Shown here piece by piece: positions 1 to 6,056 of a stretch of DNA of 6,563 nt. Where the stretch lies: positions 1-6,563 of the forward strand of contig NZ_CALIMY010000048.1 of assembly GCF_938045205.1 (NCBI RefSeq), in the 5' to 3' direction. The notes under the pieces are model-generated. The model worked only from the letters and a program-made list of their open reading frames with translations, ran no database searches and was not told the origin of the DNA. The translations under genes and the position numbers were made by a program. Source of the DNA: an uncultured Campylobacter sp. (lineage in GTDB: Bacteria; Campylobacterota; Campylobacteria; Campylobacterales; Campylobacteraceae). Numbering within the stretch: position 1 is the first letter of the stretch; the number at the start of each line of letters is the position of its first letter.

Positions 1-607
1 GTTTAATGGCCACGGATCGCAATAGCTCTTTTCTCATGCGGCTGCTATGAAATTTTAAAGCTTGCGCGGCTTTTGCGTGGCCTTGAGCTTAAAATTTTAT
101 CGCGCATAGCAAAATTGTGCGCAGCAGTACCGCAAGGCTCAAACTTTAGTCCGCGCCGTGCCGCAAATTTAGCCATACCGCGCATTGTAAATTTTAGCTC
201 GCCGTGCGTTGCAAATTTTATCTCGTCGCTAGCGAAAATTTTAAAATTTTTCCTATCGGCGCAGTGTTTGAGCGGCGCAAAATTTGAGATATTCTTACTT
301 GCACCCACAACATCTATCGGCATCGTACCCGCCGTTTTAGCACCGGGGCAGCCGGAGCCCGCCCGCCTAGCAGAAATCGCCTCTCGGTCTGCCGCTTTTG
401 CACGCGCCTTAAAGCCCAGCGATCTTACATTGACCGCTCGATTTGCTATCCTCGCTTCTAGCAGCAAATTTACCGCCTCCTCACACTCTTTAAAATTTTT
501 AAAATTCTCGCACTTCGTAAAACACGCAAGCGCCGCAGGACGAAAGTCACTTTTAAAATTTAACCCCGCGCCGTTTGCGTGTGGGTTCGGCACCCAGCAA
601 AAAACCT
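1..607. other. Repeat-rich region downstream of ligA with no recognisable gene
   Basis: Apart from the doubtful 188-residue frame on the minus strand, nothing here matches a family I know. About eleven AAATTT words occur in 600 bases, the highest density over a long stretch in the window, including AAAATTTTAAAATTTT (235-250) and a similar A/T-tract run near 490-507. No tRNA, rRNA or intrinsic terminator for the operon was seen. In C. jejuni the genes following ligA include tlyA (from memory), but no TlyA-like sequence is visible here. Confidence 0.5.
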
Positions 608-611
608 TCAC
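45..611 (-). CDS. Unassigned 188-residue reading frame downstream of ligA
   Basis: I do not recognise this product. It starts with GTG (611-609) overlapping the ligA stop as GTGA, and AGGGAG (623-618) lies 6 nt upstream, so ribosomes finishing ligA could restart here. It ends with TAG at 45-47. The protein is rich in A, K, R and F, has about seven cysteines, and shows no signal peptide, membrane segment or known motif. Its C-terminal third contains an eight-residue periodicity (KFATHGEL, KFTMRGMA, KFAARRGL, KFEPCGTA) made by a 24-bp DNA repeat. Short NFK and KIF words elsewhere also come from AAATTT blocks. The plus strand of the same stretch is also open (73-651), which weakens the case for either frame. 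It may be a lineage-specific protein, a decayed gene, or repeat-filled noncoding DNA that happens to be open. Confidence 0.35.
   Translation of the reverse strand: MKVFCWVPNPHANGAGLNFKSDFRPAALACFTKCENFKNFKECEEAVNLLLEARIANRAVNVRSLGFKARAKAADREAISARRAGSGCPGAKTAGTMPIDVVGASKNISNFAPLKHCADRKNFKIFASDEIKFATHGELKFTMRGMAKFAARRGLKFEPCGTAAHNFAMRDKILSSRPRKSRASFKIS
141..236. repeat. 24-bp degenerate tandem repeat, four units
   Basis: Units begin at 141, 165, 189 and 213, each opening with AAA(C/T)TT(T) and continuing with a GC-rich spacer rich in CGC, GCC and CCG words. The unit openings are AAACTTTAGTCC, AAATTTAGCCAT, AAATTTTAGCTC and AAATTTTATCTC. Looser copies of the AT block occur just outside, at 91-98, 111-116, 235-242 and 243-251. 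The units vary in the spacer, and no unique spacers separate identical repeats, so this is not a CRISPR array. Confidence 0.75.
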
Positions 612-2614
612 TCGCCGCTCCCTGCAAGCGCTTCAGGCTCGCTCTTGCTAGGTGAATTCGCACCGGTCGTCGCCAAGCTCGCGAGTGCTTCAAACTCGCT
701 CTCGTCAATCACCCGCACGCCAAGCGAGCGGGCTTTTTGCAGCTTGGAGCCCGCTTCTGTGCCTGCGAGCATGAAGTCAGTCTTGGCAGATACCGAGCCC
801 TGCACCTTCGCGCCCATAGCCAAAAGCCTGGCCTTAAACTCGTCGCGCGGACGGCTGAGCGTGCCGGTGATGACGACGCTGCGGCCCGTGAAGACGCTTT
901 TAGTGGTCTGCATCTGGGGCGCGCGCGGCGTGATGATTTCGCTTAAATTTAGAATTTTTTCGCGATTTATCTTGCAAAACTCCGCTAGGCTCCTCGCCAT
1001 CGCCTCTCCAAAGCCCTCCAGCCGCAAAATTTCATCCTCGTTCGCATCCAGCCAATCCTGCCCGAATGCCGCAGCGATCTTGCGCGCGGCCACCTCGCCG
1101 ATGTGTTCGATCCCCAAAGAAGCGATGAAGCGCTCAAGCGGCGCGTTTTTGCTCGCATTTATCGCACCCAAAAGATTTGAAATTTTTTTATCCGCAAAGC
1201 CCTCGAGATCCGCCAAATCCTGCGCGCTGAGGGCGTAAATATCGCCGATCTTTGAAATTTTGCCGCTTTCAAAAAGCTGCGTAATCGTCGCGTCGCTTAG
1301 CCCTTCGATATTCATGCATTTTTTGGAGCAGAAATAGATCAGCGAGCCTATCACACGCGCCTTGCAATCGAGGTTTTGACACTTTATGAGCGCGCCTTCG
1401 TCAAGTAGCTTCTCGCCACAAACCGGGCAGCGACCCGGGCGCGAAATTTCACTCTGCGTGCCGTCTCTGCGCTGTTTGTAAACGCTCGTGATCTTCGGGA
1501 TCACGTCGCCGCTGCGGATGATGCCCACGAAATCGTTTTTCATCAGCCCCAGCCGCGCGATCTCGTCGAAATTATGAAGCGTCGCGTTTGAAACGTTCGC
1601 GCCGTCGATATTTACGCTATCTACGACGGCTACGGGGGTGACTGCGCCGGTACGACCGACCTGCAGATTGATCTCGCGCAGCCGCGTTACCTTTTCGACC
1701 GCGGGAAATTTATACGCGACCATAAAGCGCGGGAATTTCACCGTATAGCCCATCTGCACGCACTTTGAAAGCTCGTTTACGCGGATTACCATGCCGTCTA
1801 GCATCAGATCTTTGCTTGCGCGCATGCTATGCAGCGCCTCGTACGCGCTCCTAATCTCGCTTATATCCGAGCAGATGCGGCAAAACTCGTCGCGTAAGAA
1901 ACCTAGGCTGCGTACGAACTCCATTATCTGCGAGTGCAGCGCAAAGTTTAACGAATGCTCGCCCACCCCCCACGGGATAAATTTTAGCTTCCGCTTCGCT
2001 ACGATTGCGCTATCTAGCTGGCGCAGGCTTCCCGCGGCGGCGTTGCGCGGGTTTGAAAACAGACTCTCGCCGTTTGCGGCGCGCTCGTCGTTTAGCGCGT
2101 CAAAATCGCTCTTTGCGATCAGCGTCTCGCCGCGGATCTCGATCCTTTGCGCGTAGGGGATCTGAAGCGGCACCGATTTGATCGCTCTTGCGTTTTGCGT
2201 CACGTCCTCGCCTATAAGCCCGTCGCCGCGCGTCGCCGCGCTTATCAGCACGCCGCCTTCGTAAGTTAGATTTAAGCTTGCGCCGTCAAATTTCGGCTCG
2301 ACGTAAAACTGCGCGCTGCTCTTCTCGCCGCGAGCTAGCCACGCCAAAAGGTCCGCATCGTCGAAAATATCCTCCATCGACCACATCTGCGCGCCGTGAG
2401 CGAGCTTAGAAAAGCCCTCGCTGATCGAGCCTCCGATGCGCCGCGTAGGCGAGTAGGGCAGCGCGAGCTCGGGATTTTGCTCCTCGAATTTCTCCGCTTG
2501 CGAATAAAGCTCGTCGTACTCCTCGTCGCTCGCGATCGGCTTATCGTCGGTGTAATATGCTCGCGCCCACGCATTTAGCGTATCTACTGCGGATCTGTAT
2601 TCATCGTAGTTCAT
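608..2614 (-). CDS. ligA: NAD-dependent DNA ligase LigA
   Basis: LigA seals nicks in duplex DNA during replication and repair, using NAD+ as adenylate donor. The 668 residues hold the full domain set. Domain Ia (about 1-65) contains YYTDDKPIASDEEYDELY. The adenylation domain has the nucleophile K108 in KFDG (108-111), TRGDG (128-132), IRGET (160-164), SNPRNAAAGSLRQLD (187-201), DGMVIRV (273-279) and VAYKFPA (299-305). The OB fold covers roughly 311-390 and the zinc finger uses C396, C399, C412 and C417. Helix-hairpin-helix repeats run at about 430-560 and a BRCT domain at about 573-645. A tail of about 20 residues rich in S, A, E and G follows the BRCT domain and looks dispensable. The ATG at 2614 has no good Shine-Dalgarno sequence (only CAAG directly before it) and overlaps the stop of the upstream 62-codon frame, so translation may depend on coupling. 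Its own stop overlaps the GTG of the downstream frame. Confidence 0.98.
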   Translation of the reverse strand: MNYDEYRSAVDTLNAWARAYYTDDKPIASDEEYDELYSQAEKFEEQNPELALPYSPTRRIGGSISEGFSKLAHGAQMWSMEDIFDDADLLAWLARGEKSSAQFYVEPKFDGASLNLTYEGGVLISAATRGDGLIGEDVTQNARAIKSVPLQIPYAQRIEIRGETLIAKSDFDALNDERAANGESLFSNPRNAAAGSLRQLDSAIVAKRKLKFIPWGVGEHSLNFALHSQIMEFVRSLGFLRDEFCRICSDISEIRSAYEALHSMRASKDLMLDGMVIRVNELSKCVQMGYTVKFPRFMVAYKFPAVEKVTRLREINLQVGRTGAVTPVAVVDSVNIDGANVSNATLHNFDEIARLGLMKNDFVGIIRSGDVIPKITSVYKQRRDGTQSEISRPGRCPVCGEKLLDEGALIKCQNLDCKARVIGSLIYFCSKKCMNIEGLSDATITQLFESGKISKIGDIYALSAQDLADLEGFADKKISNLLGAINASKNAPLERFIASLGIEHIGEVAARKIAAAFGQDWLDANEDEILRLEGFGEAMARSLAEFCKINREKILNLSEIITPRAPQMQTTKSVFTGRSVVITGTLSRPRDEFKARLLAMGAKVQGSVSAKTDFMLAGTEAGSKLQKARSLGVRVIDESEFEALASLATTGANSPSKSEPEALAGSGE
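618..623 (-). promoter_or_regulatory. Shine-Dalgarno-like AGGGAG at the ligA 3' end
   Basis: AGGGAG sits 6 nt before the GTG at 611-609, inside the last ligA codons. It is the evidence for choosing this GTG as the start of the 188-residue frame. It is one base from the ideal AGGAG spacing pattern and could be fortuitous, since it also encodes ligA residues near the stop. Confidence 0.35.
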
Positions 2615-2799
2615 CTTGCGCTCGCATCTTTAAATTTTAAAATTCCGCGCTCCGCTAAAATTTTACGTCGCGTTAGAATTTTACGCTCCGCGGCAGGTCT
2701 GTGCACCCCAAATACTGTGCCGCACAGCCTATTATCGTTAAATTTTGTGGGTCCGTTCGCTTTAAATTTCATGTTTAAAAAGGCGCGATCAATTTCCAT
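2611..2799 (-). CDS. Possible small protein of 62 residues, coupled to kdsB and ligA
   Basis: I do not recognise this product. The frame fills the whole gap between kdsB and ligA: its ATG (2799-2797) lies within the last codons of kdsB and its TGA (2613-2611) overlaps the ligA ATG as ATGA. An excellent Shine-Dalgarno sequence, AAAGGAG (2813-2807), sits 7 nt before the ATG. The protein is basic, with no evident signal peptide or membrane segment, and its second half contains a six-residue repeat (AERKIL, TRRKIL, AERGIL) produced by an 18-bp DNA array. The termini and ribosome binding site argue for translation. The simple sequence and lack of a family argue that it may be a leader-like frame whose main effect is to pass ribosomes to ligA. 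The AAAGGAG also encodes kdsB residues Lys-Glu, so it could be coincidental. Confidence 0.42.
   Translation of the reverse strand: MEIDRAFLNMKFKANGPTKFNDNRLCGTVFGVHRPAAERKILTRRKILAERGILKFKDASAR
2639..2692. repeat. 18-bp tandem repeat, three units
   Basis: Three consecutive 18-base units start at 2639 (AAAATTCCGCGCTCCGCT), 2657 (AAAATTTTACGTCGCGTT) and 2675 (AGAATTTTACGCTCCGCG). Each has an AAATT-type block followed by a GC-rich spacer. The array lies between kdsB and ligA, and within the 62-codon frame it yields a six-residue repeat. It is the same type as the 24-bp array near the left end. Confidence 0.8.
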
Positions 2800-3511
2800 T
2801 GCCGAACTCCTTTAGCGCGCGCTCGTAATCAGCCGGCGTGTCGATACCGATGCTCGCAGTCTCGATACCTAGCATCGCGATCTTTTCGCCGGCGCTTATG
2901 GCGCGAAGCTGCTCGAGTTTTTCGGTATCTTCCAGCACCGAGGCGGGCAGGGCGCAAAAGCGCTTTAAATTTCGCACGCTGTATGCGTAGATGCCGATGT
3001 GTCCGAGGTAGCACTCGCATGCCGCGCGCGGGTAAGGGATGAGCGAGCGCGAAAAATAGATCGCAAAGCCTGCGTTGTCGAGCACGAGCTTGACTAAATT
3101 CGGATCCCCTGCCGCCTCCTGGCTTATATATTTGTAGCAGCTCGCCATAAATGCGCCCTTTTGCGCGATCATGGCGTTGGCGAAATCTTTAAATTTAATC
3201 AAATTTTCACTCTCAAAAAAGGGCTCGTCGGCTTGGATATTGATGATGATCTCATCCTCCGCAAGAGCTGCGTTTGCGACCGCTTCAGCGATGCGATCGG
3301 TGCCGCTTTGATGCTCGCGCGCGGTAAGAACGGCGTCAAAGCCGTAATCTTGCGCGATTTTTAAAATTTGCGGTTCATCCACAGCGATTAGCACGCGGTC
3401 CGCCTTTGCGGCATTTTGAGCCGTTTTGATAAACATCGGCACGCCGCCAAACTCACATAAAATTTTATTTTTAAAGCGCGTCGAAGCAAGGCGCGCGGGG
3501 ATTACTATCAT
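2789..3511 (-). CDS. kdsB: 3-deoxy-manno-octulosonate cytidylyltransferase KdsB (CMP-Kdo synthetase)
   Basis: KdsB activates Kdo with CTP to CMP-Kdo, the sugar donor for Kdo transfer to lipid A, in the cytosol. The 240-residue protein has the family signatures IPARLASTR (4-12, nucleotide-binding loop), HQSGTDRIAE (67-76), NIQADEP (91-97, where most relatives have QGDEP), DPNLVK (136-141), YFSRSLIPY (152-160), HIGIYAY (171-177), LEQLRA (199-204) and IDTPADYERA (223-232). The ATG at 3511 is preferred over a GTG at 3523: proteins of this family begin right before the IPARL segment, and the ATG gives an ATGA overlap with the thrC stop. The 3' end overlaps the start of a possible 62-codon gene by 11 nt. 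Its role matches LpxK upstream (lipid A-Kdo synthesis), although thrC and argB lie between them. Confidence 0.97.
   Translation of the reverse strand: MIVIPARLASTRFKNKILCEFGGVPMFIKTAQNAAKADRVLIAVDEPQILKIAQDYGFDAVLTAREHQSGTDRIAEAVANAALAEDEIIINIQADEPFFESENLIKFKDFANAMIAQKGAFMASCYKYISQEAAGDPNLVKLVLDNAGFAIYFSRSLIPYPRAACECYLGHIGIYAYSVRNLKRFCALPASVLEDTEKLEQLRAISAGEKIAMLGIETASIGIDTPADYERALKEFGNGN
2807..2813 (-). promoter_or_regulatory. Strong Shine-Dalgarno sequence inside the kdsB 3' end
   Basis: AAAGGAG followed by a 7-nt spacer and ATG (2799-2797) lies within the last codons of kdsB. It is the best ribosome binding site in this part of the operon and does not serve ligA, whose ATG is about 190 nt further on. 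It is the main evidence that the 62-codon frame is translated. Confidence 0.5.
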
Positions 3512-3526
3512 TTTTTGATCCACTCC
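3508..3526 (-). promoter_or_regulatory. thrC/kdsB ATGA junction and weak ribosome binding site
   Basis: The kdsB ATG (3511-3509) overlaps the thrC TGA (3510-3508). Upstream, inside the last thrC codons, are GGAG (3526-3523) at 11 nt and GGA (3521-3519) at 7 nt from the ATG. The GTG at 3523-3521 overlaps this GGAG and so has no separate Shine-Dalgarno sequence, which supports the ATG start. Reinitiation after thrC is the likely mode of translation. Confidence 0.7.
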
Positions 3527-5061
3527 ATTATGGCGTTTTTGATCTCGCTTTGTTCCACGACGCTGGAGTGTACCTGCGGCGCGCTAAAAAGGCGCGAGAT
3601 CTGCGGCGGAATGTCGCTGCGAAATTCCTTCGAAAGCGCGATCATATCGGCTCGCTCGTCTTCGCAAGCCCTGCCTTTGATCGCGCCGATCATCGACGGC
3701 GTAAATTTAATCCACTTCGCGGTTGAAATGACGAGATTTAGGCGGCTTTCGTCAAGTAGCTTAAAGCAGGTCGCCGTGTGCGGATCGATCAGCACGCCGT
3801 GCTCACTTTCTTGCTTGATAAATTTAGCGCACTGCGTATCGTCGCAAAAATCCGCCTCAAAAATCTCCTGCAGCTTCGCAAGCTCGCTCGCGCTAAGCTT
3901 ATAAAATTTATCTCGCGCCAGGCTTTGCATCAGCTCGCTCGTGCGCGCATCGCCGAATTGATCGCTAAGCAGCCGCTCGACGTTGGAGCTAACTAAAATA
4001 TCCATCGCAGGGCTGATCGTGCGGATGAGCTCACGCTTTCGCAGATCGTAGATGCCGCGCGTAAAAAGCTCGGTCAGGATATTGTTCGCGTTTGAAGCGA
4101 TCTTAATTTTGCCGATCTTTGCGCCCATTTTTTTGGCGAAATACGCTCCCAGCGCGTTGCCGAAATTTCCGCTAGGCACTATGACGTCGAAAGTATTAAA
4201 TTTAGAGCCCTGTTTTACGCTCTGCGCGCTGTTTGCGCTTGTCGCAGCGTCTAAATTTTGACTGCACGCCGTGCACTGATCGCTTTGCTTTAAATTTTGC
4301 TCGGGGCTCAATACGCCGTGCTTCGAGAAATAGATGCTAGCGTAGAGGTAGTAGATGATTTGAAATAAAATCCTGCCGAAATTTACGGAGTTTGCGGCGC
4401 TTAGATTTAAATTTGCTCGCGCGAGCTCGTTTCTGAAATCATCGTCAGCTAGCAGCGATTTTAGCGCGCGTTGCGTATCGTCGAAGTTGCCGCGCACGCC
4501 TAAAATTTTAAGATTTGCCGCGCTTTGCTTTACCATCTGCTGGCGCTGTATCTCGCTCGTGCCGCCCTGCGGGTAGAGGCAGACCGCTTTGATGTTTTCA
4601 TCGTCCGCAAAGGCCTCCAGCGTCGCAGGCCCCGTGTCGCCGCTCGTGGCGCACATTATTAAAAATTTTTCATTCCTGGATTTTGCGATGCTCTTTAAAA
4701 GCGCGCCAAAGGGCTGCAGCGCCATATCTTTAAACGCAAGCGTCGGGCCGTGGTAAAGCTCCAAAATATAGGCGTTTTCGCTTAGCTTTTTGATCTGGAC
4801 GGGGCAAGCGGGGTTTTCAAATTTATCGTAGCGCTTTAGCGCGTCTTCAAAGACCTCGCTGCTTACGTCAAAATCAAAACTCTCGATGATTTTAAGCGCG
4901 ATCTGTTTGTAGCTCAGATCCTCGCAATGCTTAAAAAAATCCTCGCTCAAAAGCGGCATCCGCTCGGGGCTGAAAAGCCCGCCGCCGCTCGCGCTCGGAT
5001 TTAGCAGCGCGTAGCTAAGATCCGCTTTTTGCGAAAAATCTCTCGTAGAAACCAGTTTCAT
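3508..5061 (-). CDS. thrC: Threonine synthase ThrC with an internal low-complexity insertion
   Basis: This PLP enzyme converts O-phospho-L-homoserine to L-threonine, the last step of threonine synthesis, in the cytosol. The PLP lysine is K111 in ELYHGPTLAFKD (101-112). Other family segments are CATSGDTGPATLEAF (137-151), the YPQGGTSEIQRQQM segment (163-176), SVNFGRILFQIIYY (225-238), VPSGNFGNALGAYFAKKMG (295-313), ASNANNILTELF (322-333) and STAKWIKFTPSM (446-457). At 517 residues it is longer than the roughly 460-490 usual for this subfamily. The excess is a stretch at about residues 249-289, rich in S, Q, A and N and containing CTAC, between conserved segments. The ATG at 5061 has AAGGA (5071-5067) 5 nt upstream. 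The stop TGA overlaps the kdsB ATG as ATGA, implying translational coupling. Confidence 0.97.
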   Translation of the reverse strand: MKLVSTRDFSQKADLSYALLNPSASGGGLFSPERMPLLSEDFFKHCEDLSYKQIALKIIESFDFDVSSEVFEDALKRYDKFENPACPVQIKKLSENAYILELYHGPTLAFKDMALQPFGALLKSIAKSRNEKFLIMCATSGDTGPATLEAFADDENIKAVCLYPQGGTSEIQRQQMVKQSAANLKILGVRGNFDDTQRALKSLLADDDFRNELARANLNLSAANSVNFGRILFQIIYYLYASIYFSKHGVLSPEQNLKQSDQCTACSQNLDAATSANSAQSVKQGSKFNTFDVIVPSGNFGNALGAYFAKKMGAKIGKIKIASNANNILTELFTRGIYDLRKRELIRTISPAMDILVSSNVERLLSDQFGDARTSELMQSLARDKFYKLSASELAKLQEIFEADFCDDTQCAKFIKQESEHGVLIDPHTATCFKLLDESRLNLVISTAKWIKFTPSMIGAIKGRACEDERADMIALSKEFRSDIPPQISRLFSAPQVHSSVVEQSEIKNAIMEWIKK

Positions 5062-5181
5062 CTTTTTCCTTTTTAAAATTTTAAAATTTACGCCCGCCTA
5101 GGCGCTTTAAATTTGATCGCTTACACTGCTTGCACGGACTTGCGGCATTGCGGTTTTAAGCCTGCTGCATCCGCCTCGCGC
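5062..5181. other. Intergenic gap between argB and thrC, AT-rich with a small palindrome
   Basis: These 120 bases are the longest clear gap in the gene run after the argB stop. They hold four AAATTT words, including a run of alternating A and T tracts (5074-5089) just upstream of the thrC ribosome binding site, and the perfect palindrome CGCCTAGGCG (5095-5104). The palindrome is too short to be a convincing terminator, and its downstream tract is mixed A and T rather than a U run. The AT-rich run could serve as a promoter for thrC, but I do not see clean -10 and -35 elements. No minus-strand reading frame of note fills the gap. Confidence 0.5.
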
Positions 5182-6039
5182 CTAAATTTCTTCCTTTATC
5201 AAACTTCCTATACCGCCGTCCGTGAAAAGCTCAAGCAGGATCGAGTGCGGAATTTTGCCATTTATGATATGCGCGGCACTTGCGCCGTTTCGCACGCACT
5301 GCAGGCACGCATCGACTTTGGGGATCATGCCGCCTGCGATCGTGCCGTCTTTTTTGAGTTTCGAAATGAGCGCGGCATCGAGCTTGCTGATTAAATTTCC
5401 CTCTTTATCGAGCACGCCGTCAATGTCGCTTAAAAATATCGCCTTGCTCGCTTTTAGCGCAGCTGCGATCCTACTGGCGCAGAGATCGGCGTTGATATTA
5501 AAGCTCATGTTTTCGTCCGTCTCGCCGCCCGCAAGCGGGGCGATTACCGGCAGATAGTCCTTTTGTAGCAGGTCGTTTATCAGCTTGGTATTTACCTCGG
5601 TGATCTCGCCTACGAAGCCGTATTTTTTCTCATCGAGGAATTTTGCCCTCAAAAGCCCGCCGTCCTTGCCGCTGATGCCGATCGCGGGCGCGCCGTTTTG
5701 GTTCAAAAGCGCCGTGATCTCTTTATTTACCGCGCCGCTTAACACCATCTCGGTAATTTCGATCGCGTCTTTACTCGTTACGCGAAGTCCATCGCAAAAT
5801 TCGCTCTTCACGCCGATCTTATCCAGGGTCTGATTGATCTTTTTGCCGCCGCCGTGCACGACGATGATCTTGATGCCGACCATATGCAAAAGCACGATGT
5901 CACGGGCAAAATCAAGCTTGAGCGTATCGTCGGTTTGCGCCGCGCCGCCGTATTTGACGACGAAAATTTTATCTCTAAATTTACGGATATAGGGCAGCGC
6001 GGAGATGATGACTTCGGCGGTTTTGCTCTTTTTTATCAT
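5182..6039 (-). CDS. argB: Acetylglutamate kinase ArgB
   Basis: This cytosolic amino acid kinase phosphorylates N-acetyl-L-glutamate with ATP, the second step of arginine synthesis. The 285-residue protein is full length. Motifs visible in order are KYGG at 29-32 (ATP phosphate-binding lysine), HGGG at 62-65 (glycine-rich loop), GLRVT at 84-88, the NINAD substrate-binding segment at 181-185, LSDIDGV at 203-209, and GGMIPK at 236-241 (second phosphate-binding lysine). An N-terminal helix of about 25 residues before KYGG and the C-terminal LLELFTDGGIGSLI segment resemble arginine-feedback-inhibited members such as the Pseudomonas and Thermotoga enzymes, so feedback control is inferred. The ATG at 6039 is preceded by AAAGGA (6050-6045) with a 5-nt spacer. 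The gene begins 17 nt after the lpxK stop, so the two are probably cotranscribed. In C. jejuni, as I recall, argB lies elsewhere, so its position here looks lineage-specific. Confidence 0.97.
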   Translation of the reverse strand: MIKKSKTAEVIISALPYIRKFRDKIFVVKYGGAAQTDDTLKLDFARDIVLLHMVGIKIIVVHGGGKKINQTLDKIGVKSEFCDGLRVTSKDAIEITEMVLSGAVNKEITALLNQNGAPAIGISGKDGGLLRAKFLDEKKYGFVGEITEVNTKLINDLLQKDYLPVIAPLAGGETDENMSFNINADLCASRIAAALKASKAIFLSDIDGVLDKEGNLISKLDAALISKLKKDGTIAGGMIPKVDACLQCVRNGASAAHIINGKIPHSILLELFTDGGIGSLIKEEI

Positions 6040-6056
6040 AAAATTCCTTTAAAACC

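Noticed and set aside
1..37. Start of a further minus-strand gene (ATG at 37-35, reading MRKELLRSVAIK to the edge)
   Set aside because: Only twelve codons are visible, no Shine-Dalgarno sequence precedes the ATG, and the residues match nothing I know.
141..251. A CRISPR array
   Set aside because: The units are degenerate, the AT block is only about 7 bases, and the spacers resemble each other. No Cas gene is present.
73..651. Plus-strand open frame of 192 codons opposite the unassigned minus-strand frame
   Set aside because: It begins at TTG with no Shine-Dalgarno sequence, runs into the 3' end of ligA on the opposite strand, and matches no family. The minus-strand frame has better start signals and fits the operon direction.
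579..1238. Plus-strand open frame of 219 codons inside ligA
   Set aside because: It lies entirely or nearly so antisense to the conserved C-terminal half of ligA, and its protein has no recognisable feature.
2829..3020. Minus-strand frame of 63 codons inside kdsB
   Set aside because: It is a shifted frame within the well-conserved kdsB coding sequence and has no start signals or recognisable product.
3509..3523. GTG at 3523 as the kdsB start, adding four residues
   Set aside because: The GTG overlaps the only Shine-Dalgarno-like GGAG, and the family starts at the residue encoded by the ATG at 3511, which also forms an ATGA overlap with thrC.
5091..5104. Intrinsic terminator after argB at the CGCCTAGGCG palindrome
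   Set aside because: The stem would be only 3 bp with a 4-base loop, and it is followed by mixed A and T tracts rather than a U run.
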